From positions 248,001-312,000 of the forward strand of contig JAUNHG010000003.1 in NCBI GenBank assembly GCA_030524035.1: a stretch of 64,000 nucleotides of DNA, written 5' to 3'. Both the position numbers and the translations under genes were made by a program. Below, one piece after another: positions 54,885 to 63,692 of the stretch. The notes below the pieces were generated by a model. That model was not told the origin of the DNA, ran no database searches, and was given only the letters and a program-made list of their open reading frames with translations. Numbering within the stretch: position 1 is the first letter of the stretch; every line of letters begins with the position of its first letter. This DNA comes from Kocuria sp. GTDB taxonomy: Bacteria > Actinomycetota > Actinomycetes > Actinomycetales > Micrococcaceae.

Positions 54885-56213
54885 CTACAAGTCGTTGAGC
54901 TCAACACGATCAAGCAGCAACATTCTGCCCTGACTATCCCCCGCACAATCAGCGCTCAGAACCATGGCGGAACGCACTGTGTCGGCAGCTGTCTCTAAGG
55001 TTTCCGGCGTGTCCGTGTACAGAGTGGCCAACGACTGCCCGGGGGTCACTCTGTCACCGTGCGTAGCATGGAGCACCACCCCGGCTGAGGGTTGCACTGT
55101 GTCCCCCTGGCACATTCTCCCTGCACCCAGCGCCCACGCAGCCTGTCCTACTCCACGGGCGTCCACCCTGGTCAATACACCACGGTATGGCGCTGTGATC
55201 GTGTGGGAGTGTCGCGCAGTGGGCAAGGCAGCATCTGAATCACCACCTTGGGCACGAATCATGGCGCGCCAGGTGTCCATCGCCCGCCCATCTCTCAAGG
55301 CTTCGCCGGGGTCAGCATCGATACCGGCTGTTTGTAACATTTCCCGCGCTAAAGCCAGCGTGAGATCTACGACGTCCTTTGGTCCACCACCGGCCAGAAC
55401 CTCCAGCGCTTCCTGAACCTCACACGCATTGCCCACCGCCAACCCCAGTGGAGTAGACATATCCGTGAGCAGCGCCACAGTATGCACATTGGCATCGTGG
55501 CCCAGCTGCACCATAACTTCCGCCAGTTCTCGCGCCGCCTGATACGTAGGCAGGAAAGCCCCAGAACCCACTTTGACGTCCAGGACCAGAGCCTGTGTAC
55601 CTGATGCAATTTTCTTCGACATGATGGATGAGGCAATCAGAGCGGTCGATTCCACCGTGGCGGTTACGTCTCGTAAGGCATAGAGCTTACGATCTGCCGG
55701 GACGAGGTCGTCGTGTGCCGCGCATATCACAGCACCCACAGTCTCAAGCTGCCGGGTGAGTTGCTGGTGAGTCAGGTGTGCACGCCAACCGGGGATGCTT
55801 TCCAACTTGTCCAGCGTTCCACCGGTATGGCCTAAGCCCCGCCCGGATACTTGCGGGACACTAACTCCGTACGCTGCCACCAAGGGCGCTAGGACTAGGG
55901 TGATTTTGTCCCCCACTCCCCCGGTGGAATGTTTATCGACTGTACGGATGGGACGTCCGTCCCGGCGTAGGGAAGAAAAATCCAGTCGCGACCCAGAATT
56001 GATCATGGCTCGCGTCCAGGCGGATATTTCCTCGCGGGTCATGCCATTGAGCACAATCGCCATGGCTAATGCAGCCATCTGTTCATCCGCGACGTCCCCA
56101 CGGACGTAGGCGTCGAGCACCCAGTCAATACGGTCGGCCGTGAGTACACCTGCGTCTCGTTTAGTGGCAATAATTTCCACGGCAGTGAATCGCGGGGCAG
56201 AAAGCGCGGCCAC
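54885..56213 (-). CDS. deoA: Thymidine (pyrimidine-nucleoside) phosphorylase
   Basis: The product has 442 residues. VDKHSTGGVGDKITLVLAP is the phosphate-binding motif and VSGRGLGHTGGTLDKLESIP the substrate loop of the nucleoside phosphorylase II family. A C-terminal PYNP-type domain is present. It releases pyrimidine bases with sugar-1-phosphate. Its start is 9 bases after cdd, consistent with a deoxyribonucleoside-salvage operon. Confidence 0.94.
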   Translation of the reverse strand: MAALSAPRFTAVEIIATKRDAGVLTADRIDWVLDAYVRGDVADEQMAALAMAIVLNGMTREEISAWTRAMINSGSRLDFSSLRRDGRPIRTVDKHSTGGVGDKITLVLAPLVAAYGVSVPQVSGRGLGHTGGTLDKLESIPGWRAHLTHQQLTRQLETVGAVICAAHDDLVPADRKLYALRDVTATVESTALIASSIMSKKIASGTQALVLDVKVGSGAFLPTYQAARELAEVMVQLGHDANVHTVALLTDMSTPLGLAVGNACEVQEALEVLAGGGPKDVVDLTLALAREMLQTAGIDADPGEALRDGRAMDTWRAMIRAQGGDSDAALPTARHSHTITAPYRGVLTRVDARGVGQAAWALGAGRMCQGDTVQPSAGVVLHATHGDRVTPGQSLATLYTDTPETLETAADTVRSAMVLSADCAGDSQGRMLLLDRVELNDL

Positions 56214-56222
56214 GGGAAATCC

Positions 56223-56639
56223 TTATTCTTCAAGATTCTGCGGACCGAAAGCGTCCGGCAAAACCTGATCCATGGTTTTCACCCCAGAGATCGTCAACAG
56301 CAGCATCTGCGCGGATCGGTGCTCGTAAAGCAATTGTCGGCATCGCCCGCACGGCATCAAGATCTGGCCTTGCCCGTCAACGCACACAAAGTGCGTGATT
56401 TTGCCACCACCTGTCGCATGTAAAGCACTGACCAGGCCACATTCAGCACAGAGGGTCAATCCGTAACTGGCGTTTTCCACGTTGCACCCAGTAACCACGC
56501 GCCCGTTGTCCAATAAAGCAGCGGCCCCCACCGGATACGTCGAATACGGGACATAGGCGTGACGCATGGCAGCGCGAGCTTCAACCAGCAAATCAGGCCA
56601 AGGATATTGGGTAGCCTCCGGCGCATCATGAGCAGTCAC
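56223..56639 (-). CDS. cdd: Cytidine deaminase
   Basis: There are 138 residues from a GTG at 56639 that overlaps the upstream stop as GTGA; a longer frame to 56702 is less likely. GCNVENASYGLTLCAECGLV holds the catalytic CAE motif, and MPCGRCRQLLYE holds the PCxxC zinc pair. The enzyme deaminates cytidine and deoxycytidine to uridines that deoA can split. Confidence 0.95.
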   Translation of the reverse strand: MTAHDAPEATQYPWPDLLVEARAAMRHAYVPYSTYPVGAAALLDNGRVVTGCNVENASYGLTLCAECGLVSALHATGGGKITHFVCVDGQGQILMPCGRCRQLLYEHRSAQMLLLTISGVKTMDQVLPDAFGPQNLEE

Positions 56640-57856
56640 GACTGCACCGCAGGCAAGGTCAGGGCACACAACGCGGTATTGGTCATCACTCGCACTCCGC
56701 AACTGATCGCTTTTTCATCGGCAATGTAGTCGGCTTGGTGAAGGTCGTAAGTACGTCCGCCGGGGGTCCTGGTGCCTAGACGCATCATGGAACCGGGAAC
56801 CTCCTGGAGGTACCACGCGAAGTCCTCCCCGCCCATGGACTGTTCCACCAATAGAACGGCATCGTCCCCCAATTCTTCCCGCGCCGCGTTTTCCAGCAGG
56901 GTGGTTTCTTCTTCTCCGTTCACCACAGGTGGTACCCCACGAATATGTTCGACCTCCACGGTGACCTCGTAAGGCGAAGCCACCTGCCCCACAACCTCAT
57001 CCAGCAGAGCACCAGCTCGGTGCCATGCATCGACGTCCAAGCAGCGCATAGTTCCGGCCAGAGTGCCCCGGGATGGGATCGCATTCGGAGCAATCCCCGC
57101 GTTGATTTCTCCCCACACCACAGAAACCCCGGAACGCACATCCACTCGTCTGGACATCACCGCCGGAACATTGATCGCAATCTGGGCCATGGCAAAAACC
57201 AAGTCCTGTGTCAGGTGAGGTCGGGATGTATGCCCTCCTCGGCCAGATACATGAACGCGAACGGTATCGGAGGCAGAAGTGATGGCGCCGATCCGGGTGC
57301 CCACCTGCCCCACATCCACCTTGGGTTCACAATGCAGAGCAAACACACGTGGCACTCCATCCAATACGCCCTGCTCAATCAGCTTCAACGCGCCACCGGG
57401 CAATTGTTCTTCAGCCGGTTGGAAAAAAACGCGCACCCGTCCTGTGAGAGGAACAGAACGGTGACGATCCGCCAAAACAGTGGCCACACCCACCATGACC
57501 GTGGTGTGAACATCGTGCCCACAACAATGGGCCACACCGTCGTTCACGGAAGAAAACGGAAGTCCGGTAGCTTCTTGAATGGGAAGGGCATCAATGTCTG
57601 CCCTCAACGCTGCGGCAAGCGGGCCATCTCCGATATCCACGTAACATCCGGTGCCTTGCAGACGAACCGGTTTCAACCCAGCAGCTTCAAGCATCTCCAT
57701 GATGCGGCCGGTGGTGCGGAACTCTTGGTGCGATAACTCCGGATGCTGGTGTAAATCACGCCTAAAGGCGATCAACTCCGGCAGGCCTCGACTCAAGAAC
57801 ACATCCGTAAATGCACTAGAGCCAGCGGTTGAGGGTTCCATGGGCTGGGACATCAA
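56636..57856 (-). CDS. M20-family amidohydrolase
   Basis: The product has 406 residues. IAFRRDLHQHPELSHQEF is the N-terminal signature of IAA-amino-acid-hydrolase-like M20D peptidases. VAHCCGHDVHTTVMVGVAT, FFQPAEEQLPGGALKLIEQG and FALHCEPKVDVG carry the Cys/His/Glu metal ligands. A bacterial dimerisation domain interrupts the catalytic one as usual. It removes an N-acyl group from amino-acid conjugates; the substrate is unknown. It starts 3 bases after the manC stop. Confidence 0.9.
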   Translation of the reverse strand: MMSQPMEPSTAGSSAFTDVFLSRGLPELIAFRRDLHQHPELSHQEFRTTGRIMEMLEAAGLKPVRLQGTGCYVDIGDGPLAAALRADIDALPIQEATGLPFSSVNDGVAHCCGHDVHTTVMVGVATVLADRHRSVPLTGRVRVFFQPAEEQLPGGALKLIEQGVLDGVPRVFALHCEPKVDVGQVGTRIGAITSASDTVRVHVSGRGGHTSRPHLTQDLVFAMAQIAINVPAVMSRRVDVRSGVSVVWGEINAGIAPNAIPSRGTLAGTMRCLDVDAWHRAGALLDEVVGQVASPYEVTVEVEHIRGVPPVVNGEEETTLLENAAREELGDDAVLLVEQSMGGEDFAWYLQEVPGSMMRLGTRTPGGRTYDLHQADYIADEKAISCGVRVMTNTALCALTLPAVQS

Positions 57857-57859
57857 TCA

Positions 57860-58969
57860 TCAGAGGACGTCAGTGTCCCCGGCTGCTTTGAGCGAATTGA
57901 CGGTATCTTTCACGCTCTGAGCATGCTCACGGGTGGTCACCAACAGAGCATCGGGGGTATCCACAACCACGATGTCTTCCACACCAATGAGCGCCACCAC
58001 ACGCCCGGTATCAGAGACCACAATTCCCGACGAGTTATCCACCAATACCCGGTTGTTATGGCCCAATACCGCGACGTCGTCGGATTCGCCCACGTGATTC
58101 AACCGCGACATCGCGGCAAAGTCACCGACATCATCCCAATTGAAAGTTCCAGGCACCACAGCCACGTCCCCGGCTGCAGCCGCGGGTTCAGCCACAGCGT
58201 AGTCAATGGCGGTCTTGGGTAGTGTTTCCCAGGTTCTGGACATCACCTGATCCTGACGAACGGTCCCCCATGCCGAGGCGATCGCTTGGAGTCCTTCAAA
58301 TAATTCAGGTTCGTTGGCCTGTAAATGGTCCAGCATCAAAGCGGCTGGGGCCACAAACATGCCCGCATTCCATAGATAGTCGCCGCTGGCTACATAAGCA
58401 CGGGCAGTATTCTCATCCGGTTTTTCCACAAACTGCTCGACACCACGGACCGACGGGGCACCGTTAATACCAAGGTCATCACCTGCTTTGATGTACCCAA
58501 ACCCGGTGGACGGCGAAGCTGGCTGAATACCGATAGTCACAATTTTGCCCGTACGCGCCGCAGTCACGGCTTCCACCACGGCGTTTTGAAACACATCGGC
58601 CGGTTCAATCACGTGGTCTGCGGCAAAAGAACCCACCACACACCCCGGATCGCGCCGCTCCAGCAACATACAAGCCAACCCAATTGCAGCGGCTGAATCA
58701 CGCGGGGATGGTTCCAACACCAAATCCTTAGCGGATAACTCCGGCAGCTGTTGGCTCACTGCCCCAGCGTGAGCGCGACCAGTTACCACCATGACGGGAT
58801 CTGTGGTCAAAGGGGCCAGGCGCTCGTACGTGGCGCGCAATAACGAAGAGCCAGAGCCAGTGAGGTCCAGTAAGAACTTCGGTGCATCCGCACGGGACAA
58901 CGGCCACAGGCGGGAACCAACGCCGCCAGCTGGAATGAACGGATAAAAATGCTCAAGAGGTTGGGTCAC
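57860..58969 (-). CDS. manC: Mannose-1-phosphate guanylyltransferase
   Basis: The product has 369 residues. FIPAGGVGSRLWPLSRADAP is the nucleotide-binding loop of sugar nucleotidylyltransferases, here with GGxGxRLWP, followed by KFLLDLTG. FVEKPDENTARAYVASG and YLWNAGMFVA are typical of GDP-mannose pyrophosphorylases. The phosphomannose-isomerase domain of bifunctional enzymes is missing, as in actinobacterial ManC/ManB. GDP-mannose would feed the protein mannosyltransferase and lipoglycans. Divergent from sdhC, 250 bases apart. Confidence 0.92.
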   Translation of the reverse strand: MTQPLEHFYPFIPAGGVGSRLWPLSRADAPKFLLDLTGSGSSLLRATYERLAPLTTDPVMVVTGRAHAGAVSQQLPELSAKDLVLEPSPRDSAAAIGLACMLLERRDPGCVVGSFAADHVIEPADVFQNAVVEAVTAARTGKIVTIGIQPASPSTGFGYIKAGDDLGINGAPSVRGVEQFVEKPDENTARAYVASGDYLWNAGMFVAPAALMLDHLQANEPELFEGLQAIASAWGTVRQDQVMSRTWETLPKTAIDYAVAEPAAAAGDVAVVPGTFNWDDVGDFAAMSRLNHVGESDDVAVLGHNNRVLVDNSSGIVVSDTGRVVALIGVEDIVVVDTPDALLVTTREHAQSVKDTVNSLKAAGDTDVL

Positions 58970-59219
58970 GCACGCGATCTTAACCCGCTGGAGTCCAGAT
59001 CACCTGGTGGCGCCTATGTGCTGTTACCCCACACGGCAATATAACGAACCCAAAAGACTGACACCTTGTCTCCAAGTGGCGCTTTTGAACGTGTCTGGCT
59101 GGTACAGTGACCCCGAGTTCACTGGGAACCTTGAGGTGCTCCGACCCCTCACCATCTCGTCGTACATGACGCAAAGTGAGTTAGGGCACCCGTAGGTGAT
59201 ATCAGGGAGGTATCAGAAC

Positions 59220-59621
59220 GTGGCAGCAACAACCACGCCCGCCCCGACCGGGCCGAAATCCGGCACGCTCTACCGGGGCGAGTATGGAATGTGGTCCTGG
59301 GTCGCGCACCGTATCAGCGGCGTGGGCATTTTCTTTTTCCTTTTAGTGCATGTGGCAGATACCGCCCTGGTGCGTGTTGACCCAGAGGCCTACAACGCCA
59401 TCATGGAGACATACAAGAATCCCATCATGGGCTTGGGTGAAGCCGGCTTAGTGGCCGGAATCGTTTATCACGCATTCAACGGGATTCGTATCATCTTGAT
59501 CGACTTTTGGTCCTCGGGGGCTAAGCATCAGAAGAAACTGTTCTGGGTTGTGCTTGCGGCATGGGTTGTCGTCATGGTGCCGTTCCTGATCCGCCACCTT
59601 TCTAACGTCTTCTTCCACTGA
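59220..59621 (+). CDS. sdhC: Succinate dehydrogenase cytochrome b556 subunit
   Basis: There are 133 residues from the GTG at 59220, 9 bases after AGGGAGG. SWVAHRISGVGIFFFLLVHV contains the heme-linked His residues; three hydrophobic helices are present (the second includes VAGIVYHAFNGIRIILID, the third VVLAAWVVVMVPFLI). TGGTACAGT at 59100-59108 could be an extended -10 promoter, but no good -35 is seen. First gene of sdhCDAB. Confidence 0.94.
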   Translation: MAATTTPAPTGPKSGTLYRGEYGMWSWVAHRISGVGIFFFLLVHVADTALVRVDPEAYNAIMETYKNPIMGLGEAGLVAGIVYHAFNGIRIILIDFWSSGAKHQKKLFWVVLAAWVVVMVPFLIRHLSNVFFH

Positions 59622-59641
59622 GTCGTCGAGGAATAACAAGC

Positions 59642-60130
59642 ATGAGTACTCCGTTAAAGCCACAAATTGCCGTTCCGCGCAGTAACGACCGCGTGGTCGG
59701 GGGTGTGAAGTACAACCGTTCCAGCTCAGGGCGCAGCAAGTTTGAAATGTTGGCTTGGCTGTTTATGCGTATGTCTGGCGTGTTGTTGCTGGTATTGGTT
59801 TTTGGCCACTTGTTTGCCAACTTGATGGTGCCCGACGGCGGCGTCCATGCCATTGATTTCGGGTTTGTTGGCGGCAAATGGGCTAACCCTTTCTGGCAAG
59901 TATGGGATCTCGCCATGCTCTGGTTGGCCATGCTGCATGGGGCCAACGGCATGCGCACCATCATTGATGACTACGCCGAACGTGACGGCGCACGCTTTTG
60001 GCTCAAGCTGGCTCTTTTCCTGGCCACCGGTTTTGTCATTCTGCTGGGCACCTTGGTCATCTTCACCTTCGAACCATGCCCGGCCGGAGCGGACCCCGAC
60101 CTGCTGGCATCCTTCTGCCCAGGCGCCTAA
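59642..60130 (+). CDS. sdhD: Succinate dehydrogenase membrane anchor subunit
   Basis: The product has 162 residues. SKFEMLAWLFMRMSGVLLLVLVFGHLFANL opens with the typical SdhD first helix, with heme/quinone-site residues; two more helices follow (AMLWLAMLHGANGMRTIID, ALFLATGFVILLGTLVIFTF). It anchors the SdhAB dimer and carries electrons to menaquinone. It is 20 bases downstream of sdhC. Confidence 0.93.
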   Translation: MSTPLKPQIAVPRSNDRVVGGVKYNRSSSGRSKFEMLAWLFMRMSGVLLLVLVFGHLFANLMVPDGGVHAIDFGFVGGKWANPFWQVWDLAMLWLAMLHGANGMRTIIDDYAERDGARFWLKLALFLATGFVILLGTLVIFTFEPCPAGADPDLLASFCPGA

Positions 60131-60170
60131 AGTCCCCTTCGCACTCTCTAGAAGAAAGAACACGTGAAGA

Positions 60171-61922
60171 ATGCAGGTTCACAAATACGATGTGGTCATC
60201 GTGGGAGCTGGCGGTGCAGGTATGCGCGCCGCCATCGAGTCCGGGCAGCGCGCTAAAACCGCTGTATTAACCAAGCTCTACCCCACGCGTTCCCACACGG
60301 GGGCTGCCCAGGGCGGCATGTGTGCGGCACTGGCTAATGTCGAAGAAGACAGTTGGGAATGGCACACATTTGACACCATTAAGGGCGGAGACTACCTGGT
60401 TGACCAAGACGCTGCGGAGGTAATGGCCAAAGAGGCCATTGAAGCAGTTTTGGATCTGGAAAAGATGGGGCTTCCATTCAACAGAACCCCTGAAGGCAAA
60501 ATTGATCAGCGCCGTTTTGGTGGGCACACCCGTGACCATGGGAAGGCCCCTGTACGTCGTGCATGTTATGCCGCAGACCGCACCGGTCACATGATTCTGC
60601 AGACCCTGTATCAGGCCTGCATTAAACACAATGTGGAGTTCTATAACGAGTTCTACGTCTTTGACCTGATTTTGGTAGATACCCCGGAGGGCCGTCGCCC
60701 AGCCGGTGTGGTGGCCTACGAACTCGCCACGGGTGAACTGCATGTTTTCCAAGCCAAGTCCGTAGTGTTTGCCACAGGCGGCAACGGTAAGGTCTTCAAA
60801 ACCACGTCCAACGCCCACACATTAACTGGTGACGGCATGGCGATTGCATTCCGCAACGGACTGCCTTTGGAGGACATGGAATTCGTCCAGTTCCATCCCA
60901 CTGGCCTGGCGGGCTTGGGCATTTTGGTATCGGAAGCAGCCCGTGGCGAAGGTGGCATTCTGCGTAATGCCGACGGCGAACGCTTTATGGAACGCTATGC
61001 ACCCACCATCAAGGACTTGGCCCCCCGTGACATCGTGGCGCGCTCCATGGCCAATGAGGTTCGTGAAGGTCGCGGTTGTGGACCCAACAAGGACTACGTT
61101 CTGCTGGATCTGACGCACCTGGAACCTGCGCATATTGATGCCAAACTGCCAGATATCACCGAGTTCGCCCGCACCTACCTGGGCGTGGAACCGTATACCG
61201 AGCCAGTGCCGGTATTCCCCACCGCGCACTACACCATGGGTGGTATCCCCACCGATATCAAGGGTGAGGTATTCGAGAATTCTGAGAAGACCATTCCCGG
61301 TCTCTACGCCGCAGGTGAGGTGGCGTGTGTGTCCGTGCACGGTTCCAACCGTTTGGGCACTAACTCATTGCTGGACATCAACGTTTTTGGCAAGCGTGCC
61401 GGAATTTACGCTGCCGAGTACGCGCAGCAGGCAGAATTCCTCCCTATCCCTGACGATGCCATGGAAGCCACAGAAGCCCTGCTGAACAATGCTCTGTCTG
61501 CAGAGGGCTCCGAAAAAGTCGGAGCGATCCGCAAGGATCTGCAAGACACCATGGACCTCAATATGCAGGTATTCCGCACAGAAGAATCCATTAACAAAGC
61601 GTTGGAAGACATTGCTGCATTGGAGGAACGGTACGCGCGTATCGCCATTCAGGACCACGGCAAACGTTATAACTTGGATCTCCTGGAGGCGGTGGAACTT
61701 GGCTTCCTGTTGCAACTAGCCAAGGTGATGTCCGTGGCTGCACTGCATCGTCAGGAATCCCGCGGCGGGCATGCACGCGAAGACTTCCCGGACCGTGATG
61801 ACAAAAACTTCATGGTTCATTCGATGGTGTACCTCGACCCATCCTCTGACACTGCCGGGATCCGCCAGGAAACTAAGCCCGTCATCTTCACCCGCTACGA
61901 ACCCATGGAGCGTAAGTACTGA
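60171..61922 (+). CDS. sdhA: Succinate dehydrogenase flavoprotein subunit
   Basis: The product has 583 residues. YDVVIVGAGGAGMRAAIESG is the FAD-binding motif, and TRSHTGAAQGGMCAALAN contains the His that binds FAD covalently. FGGHTRDHGKAPVRRACYAA and the PTAHYTMGG region bind the dicarboxylate. It oxidises succinate to fumarate in the citric acid cycle and aerobic respiration. Its TGA shares an A with the sdhB ATG (TGATG). Confidence 0.96.
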   Translation: MQVHKYDVVIVGAGGAGMRAAIESGQRAKTAVLTKLYPTRSHTGAAQGGMCAALANVEEDSWEWHTFDTIKGGDYLVDQDAAEVMAKEAIEAVLDLEKMGLPFNRTPEGKIDQRRFGGHTRDHGKAPVRRACYAADRTGHMILQTLYQACIKHNVEFYNEFYVFDLILVDTPEGRRPAGVVAYELATGELHVFQAKSVVFATGGNGKVFKTTSNAHTLTGDGMAIAFRNGLPLEDMEFVQFHPTGLAGLGILVSEAARGEGGILRNADGERFMERYAPTIKDLAPRDIVARSMANEVREGRGCGPNKDYVLLDLTHLEPAHIDAKLPDITEFARTYLGVEPYTEPVPVFPTAHYTMGGIPTDIKGEVFENSEKTIPGLYAAGEVACVSVHGSNRLGTNSLLDINVFGKRAGIYAAEYAQQAEFLPIPDDAMEATEALLNNALSAEGSEKVGAIRKDLQDTMDLNMQVFRTEESINKALEDIAALEERYARIAIQDHGKRYNLDLLEAVELGFLLQLAKVMSVAALHRQESRGGHAREDFPDRDDKNFMVHSMVYLDPSSDTAGIRQETKPVIFTRYEPMERKY

Positions 61923-62683
61923 TGTCGACCGCCACTGCTGAGAAGCAAGAAAAGACCCAGGCTGGAGCCATTCCGTCGTTCGATGTCACGGTTAAGGTCC
62001 GCCGATACAACCCGGAAGTTTCCGAAGAAGCCCACTGGGACGAATTCCGGTTGACGATGTACGGCACGGACCGCGTATTAGACTGCTTGCACAAAATCAA
62101 ATGGGAGATTGACGGATCGTTGTCCTTCCGCCGGTCTTGCGCCCACGGTGTGTGCGGTTCGGATGCAATGCGCATCAATGGTCAGAACCGGTTAGCTTGC
62201 AAGGTGCTGTTGAAGGATTTGGACCTTTCCAAGCCTCTGACAATCGAGCCCATTAAGGGTCTGCCGTGCGAAAAAGACCTCATCGTGGACATGGAACCCT
62301 TCTTCCAGTCCTACCGTGAAATCATGCCGTTCTTGGTCAACGTGGATAACGAACCGGAACGCGAGCGTTATCAGTCCGTGGAGGACCGCGCCCGCTTTGA
62401 CGACACCACAAAATGTATTTTGTGCGCTGCATGCACTTCCTCCTGTCCTGTGTTCTGGACAGACGGACAGTACTTTGGCCCAGCAGCAATTGTGAATGCT
62501 CACCGGTTCATCTTTGATTCTCGTGATCAGGCCGGGGATATGCGCCTGGAAATCCTCAACGACAAAGAAGGGGTGTGGCGCTGCCGCACCACGTTCAACT
62601 GCACCGAGGCCTGCCCGCGCGGTATCCAAATCACCAAAGCCATTGCCGAGGTCAAAAAAGCAGCCCTGGCTCGCTCCATGTAG
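61922..62683 (+). CDS. sdhB: Succinate dehydrogenase iron-sulfur subunit
   Basis: The product has 253 residues. SCAHGVCGSDAMRINGQNRL carries the [2Fe-2S] cysteines (ferredoxin-like), and CILCAACTSSCPVFW with FNCTEACPRGIQITKA carry the [4Fe-4S] and [3Fe-4S] ligands. It passes electrons from SdhA to the membrane anchor. The last gene of the operon, followed after 28 bases by a strong terminator. Confidence 0.96.
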   Translation: MSTATAEKQEKTQAGAIPSFDVTVKVRRYNPEVSEEAHWDEFRLTMYGTDRVLDCLHKIKWEIDGSLSFRRSCAHGVCGSDAMRINGQNRLACKVLLKDLDLSKPLTIEPIKGLPCEKDLIVDMEPFFQSYREIMPFLVNVDNEPERERYQSVEDRARFDDTTKCILCAACTSSCPVFWTDGQYFGPAAIVNAHRFIFDSRDQAGDMRLEILNDKEGVWRCRTTFNCTEACPRGIQITKAIAEVKKAALARSM

Positions 62684-62711
62684 CACTACACCCAATAGAG
62701 GGTTTTTTCAC

Positions 62712-62758
62712 AAAACGTTTCCCGTCGTTGCATCTGTAGCAACGACGGGAAACGTTTT
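62712..62758. terminator. Strong intrinsic terminator after sdhB
   Basis: A 20-bp perfect stem (62712-62731 with 62739-62758) encloses a 7-base loop. The core GTTTCCCGTCGTTGC is GC-rich, and the stem ends in TTTTTT on the + strand. On the - strand, AAAA at 62712 gives T's as well, so it works both ways, and a rightward transcript is stopped completely. Confidence 0.93.
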
Positions 62759-62760
62759 TT

Positions 62761-63068
62761 GTGCACCTGACTCATATGTTTCAACGACGACGTCACCACT
62801 TCTTCCATGATGCAAAATTCATGATCTTGCGGCCAATTCCATGCGTGGTGATGAAAATGATCGCGCAGCAACCCATGCCAACCATGAAGGGTCATTCAAA
62901 TATGGGACATCAACAAACCACCGTGGATCACGAGGGGTCCGCAGACCTCTCTGTGGACCCCTCCTGCACACTTTAGGGGACAAAAACACCTCATGGTGGT
63001 TGATAGTTTTTCCTTGTCAACGGGCCCTTTGACTGACAAGTGATCGACCGATTCAAGGACGTGAACCG
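62761..63068. other. Leader region of the secreted protein gene, with two hairpins
   Basis: GAGGGGTCC (62932-62940) pairs with GGACCCCTC (62955-62963) across 14 bases. CTTGTCA (63013-63019) pairs with TGACAAG (63034-63040) across another 14. Both lie upstream of the gene at 63069; the second ends 28 bases before its ATG. No RNA gene is recognisable. They could be operator sites or an mRNA leader structure. Confidence 0.5.
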
Positions 63069-63551
63069 ATGAAGAAGAAGACCATTCCCGCTGCCATCAC
63101 GCTGGCTGCCGCTCTGACGGCCGTCACCGTTCCGGCAGCCAACGCCACTGCCAACCACTCCGCTCCTTCCGGCGGCTCGCACTCCACCACAGTGAAATAC
63201 GGCACCGACTCCAGCGGCTGGTACAAGAAGTCTGGTACCTGGCAGATCAGCGGGTCGTACGAAACCGTCGGTGGTTGGTCCACCAAGTCTGGCGGCTCAT
63301 ACAACAGCGGCTCCCAGGGCGAGAAATCACATGACAGCGGCTCTACCGGCGGTCAATCACACGGCGATTCCGGCTCCAAAGGTGAATCACACGACTCTGG
63401 TTCACACAAGGGCGGCGGTGACCACGGTGATCACTCCCATGACAAAGGATCCGACCACGGGAAGAAGCACCACTCCAAAGGCTCACATGGCGTGACCTGG
63501 AGCAAGGTCTACGTCCCGAAGTCCAGCGGATGGAGCTGGGTCTACTGCTAA
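63069..63551 (+). CDS. Secreted Gly/Ser/His-rich protein, unknown function
   Basis: There are 160 residues behind AAGGA. A Sec signal peptide (KKKTIPAAITLAAALTAVTV, cleaved after ANA near residue 26) is clear. The mature protein has a Tyr/Trp-rich start (YGTDSSGWYKKSGTWQISGS), then a low-complexity run with repeated SHDSGS, HGDSGS and HKGGGDHGDHSHDKG units rich in His, Asp, Gly and Ser. It ends with WSKVYVPKSSGWSWVYC, whose last residue is the only Cys. The His/Asp clusters suggest metal binding; the C-terminal Cys could form a disulfide-linked dimer. I recognise no family. Confidence 0.75.
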   Translation: MKKKTIPAAITLAAALTAVTVPAANATANHSAPSGGSHSTTVKYGTDSSGWYKKSGTWQISGSYETVGGWSTKSGGSYNSGSQGEKSHDSGSTGGQSHGDSGSKGESHDSGSHKGGGDHGDHSHDKGSDHGKKHHSKGSHGVTWSKVYVPKSSGWSWVYC

Positions 63552-63692
63552 GCGAGCAGTGCCGCTGATTCCTTAGCAACCAGGAAGTGCTGAGAATCGC
63601 CGGGCGAGCTATCGGTCTGGGGCAGGTAAACCCCATACCGACTCGCTCGGTGATTTTCATGTGTGGGACAGCAAATACCACTGCAATGGGGT

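Noticed and set aside
59085-59108. Possible sdhC promoter TTGAAC...TACAGT
   Set aside because: Spacing of 12 bases is too short for a -35/-10 pair. Only the extended -10 is worth keeping as a hint, noted under sdhC.
63373-63470. His/Asp/Gly-rich repeats of the secreted protein as a CRISPR-like or tandem DNA repeat
   Set aside because: The units vary in length and sequence at the DNA level. The repetition is in protein composition only.
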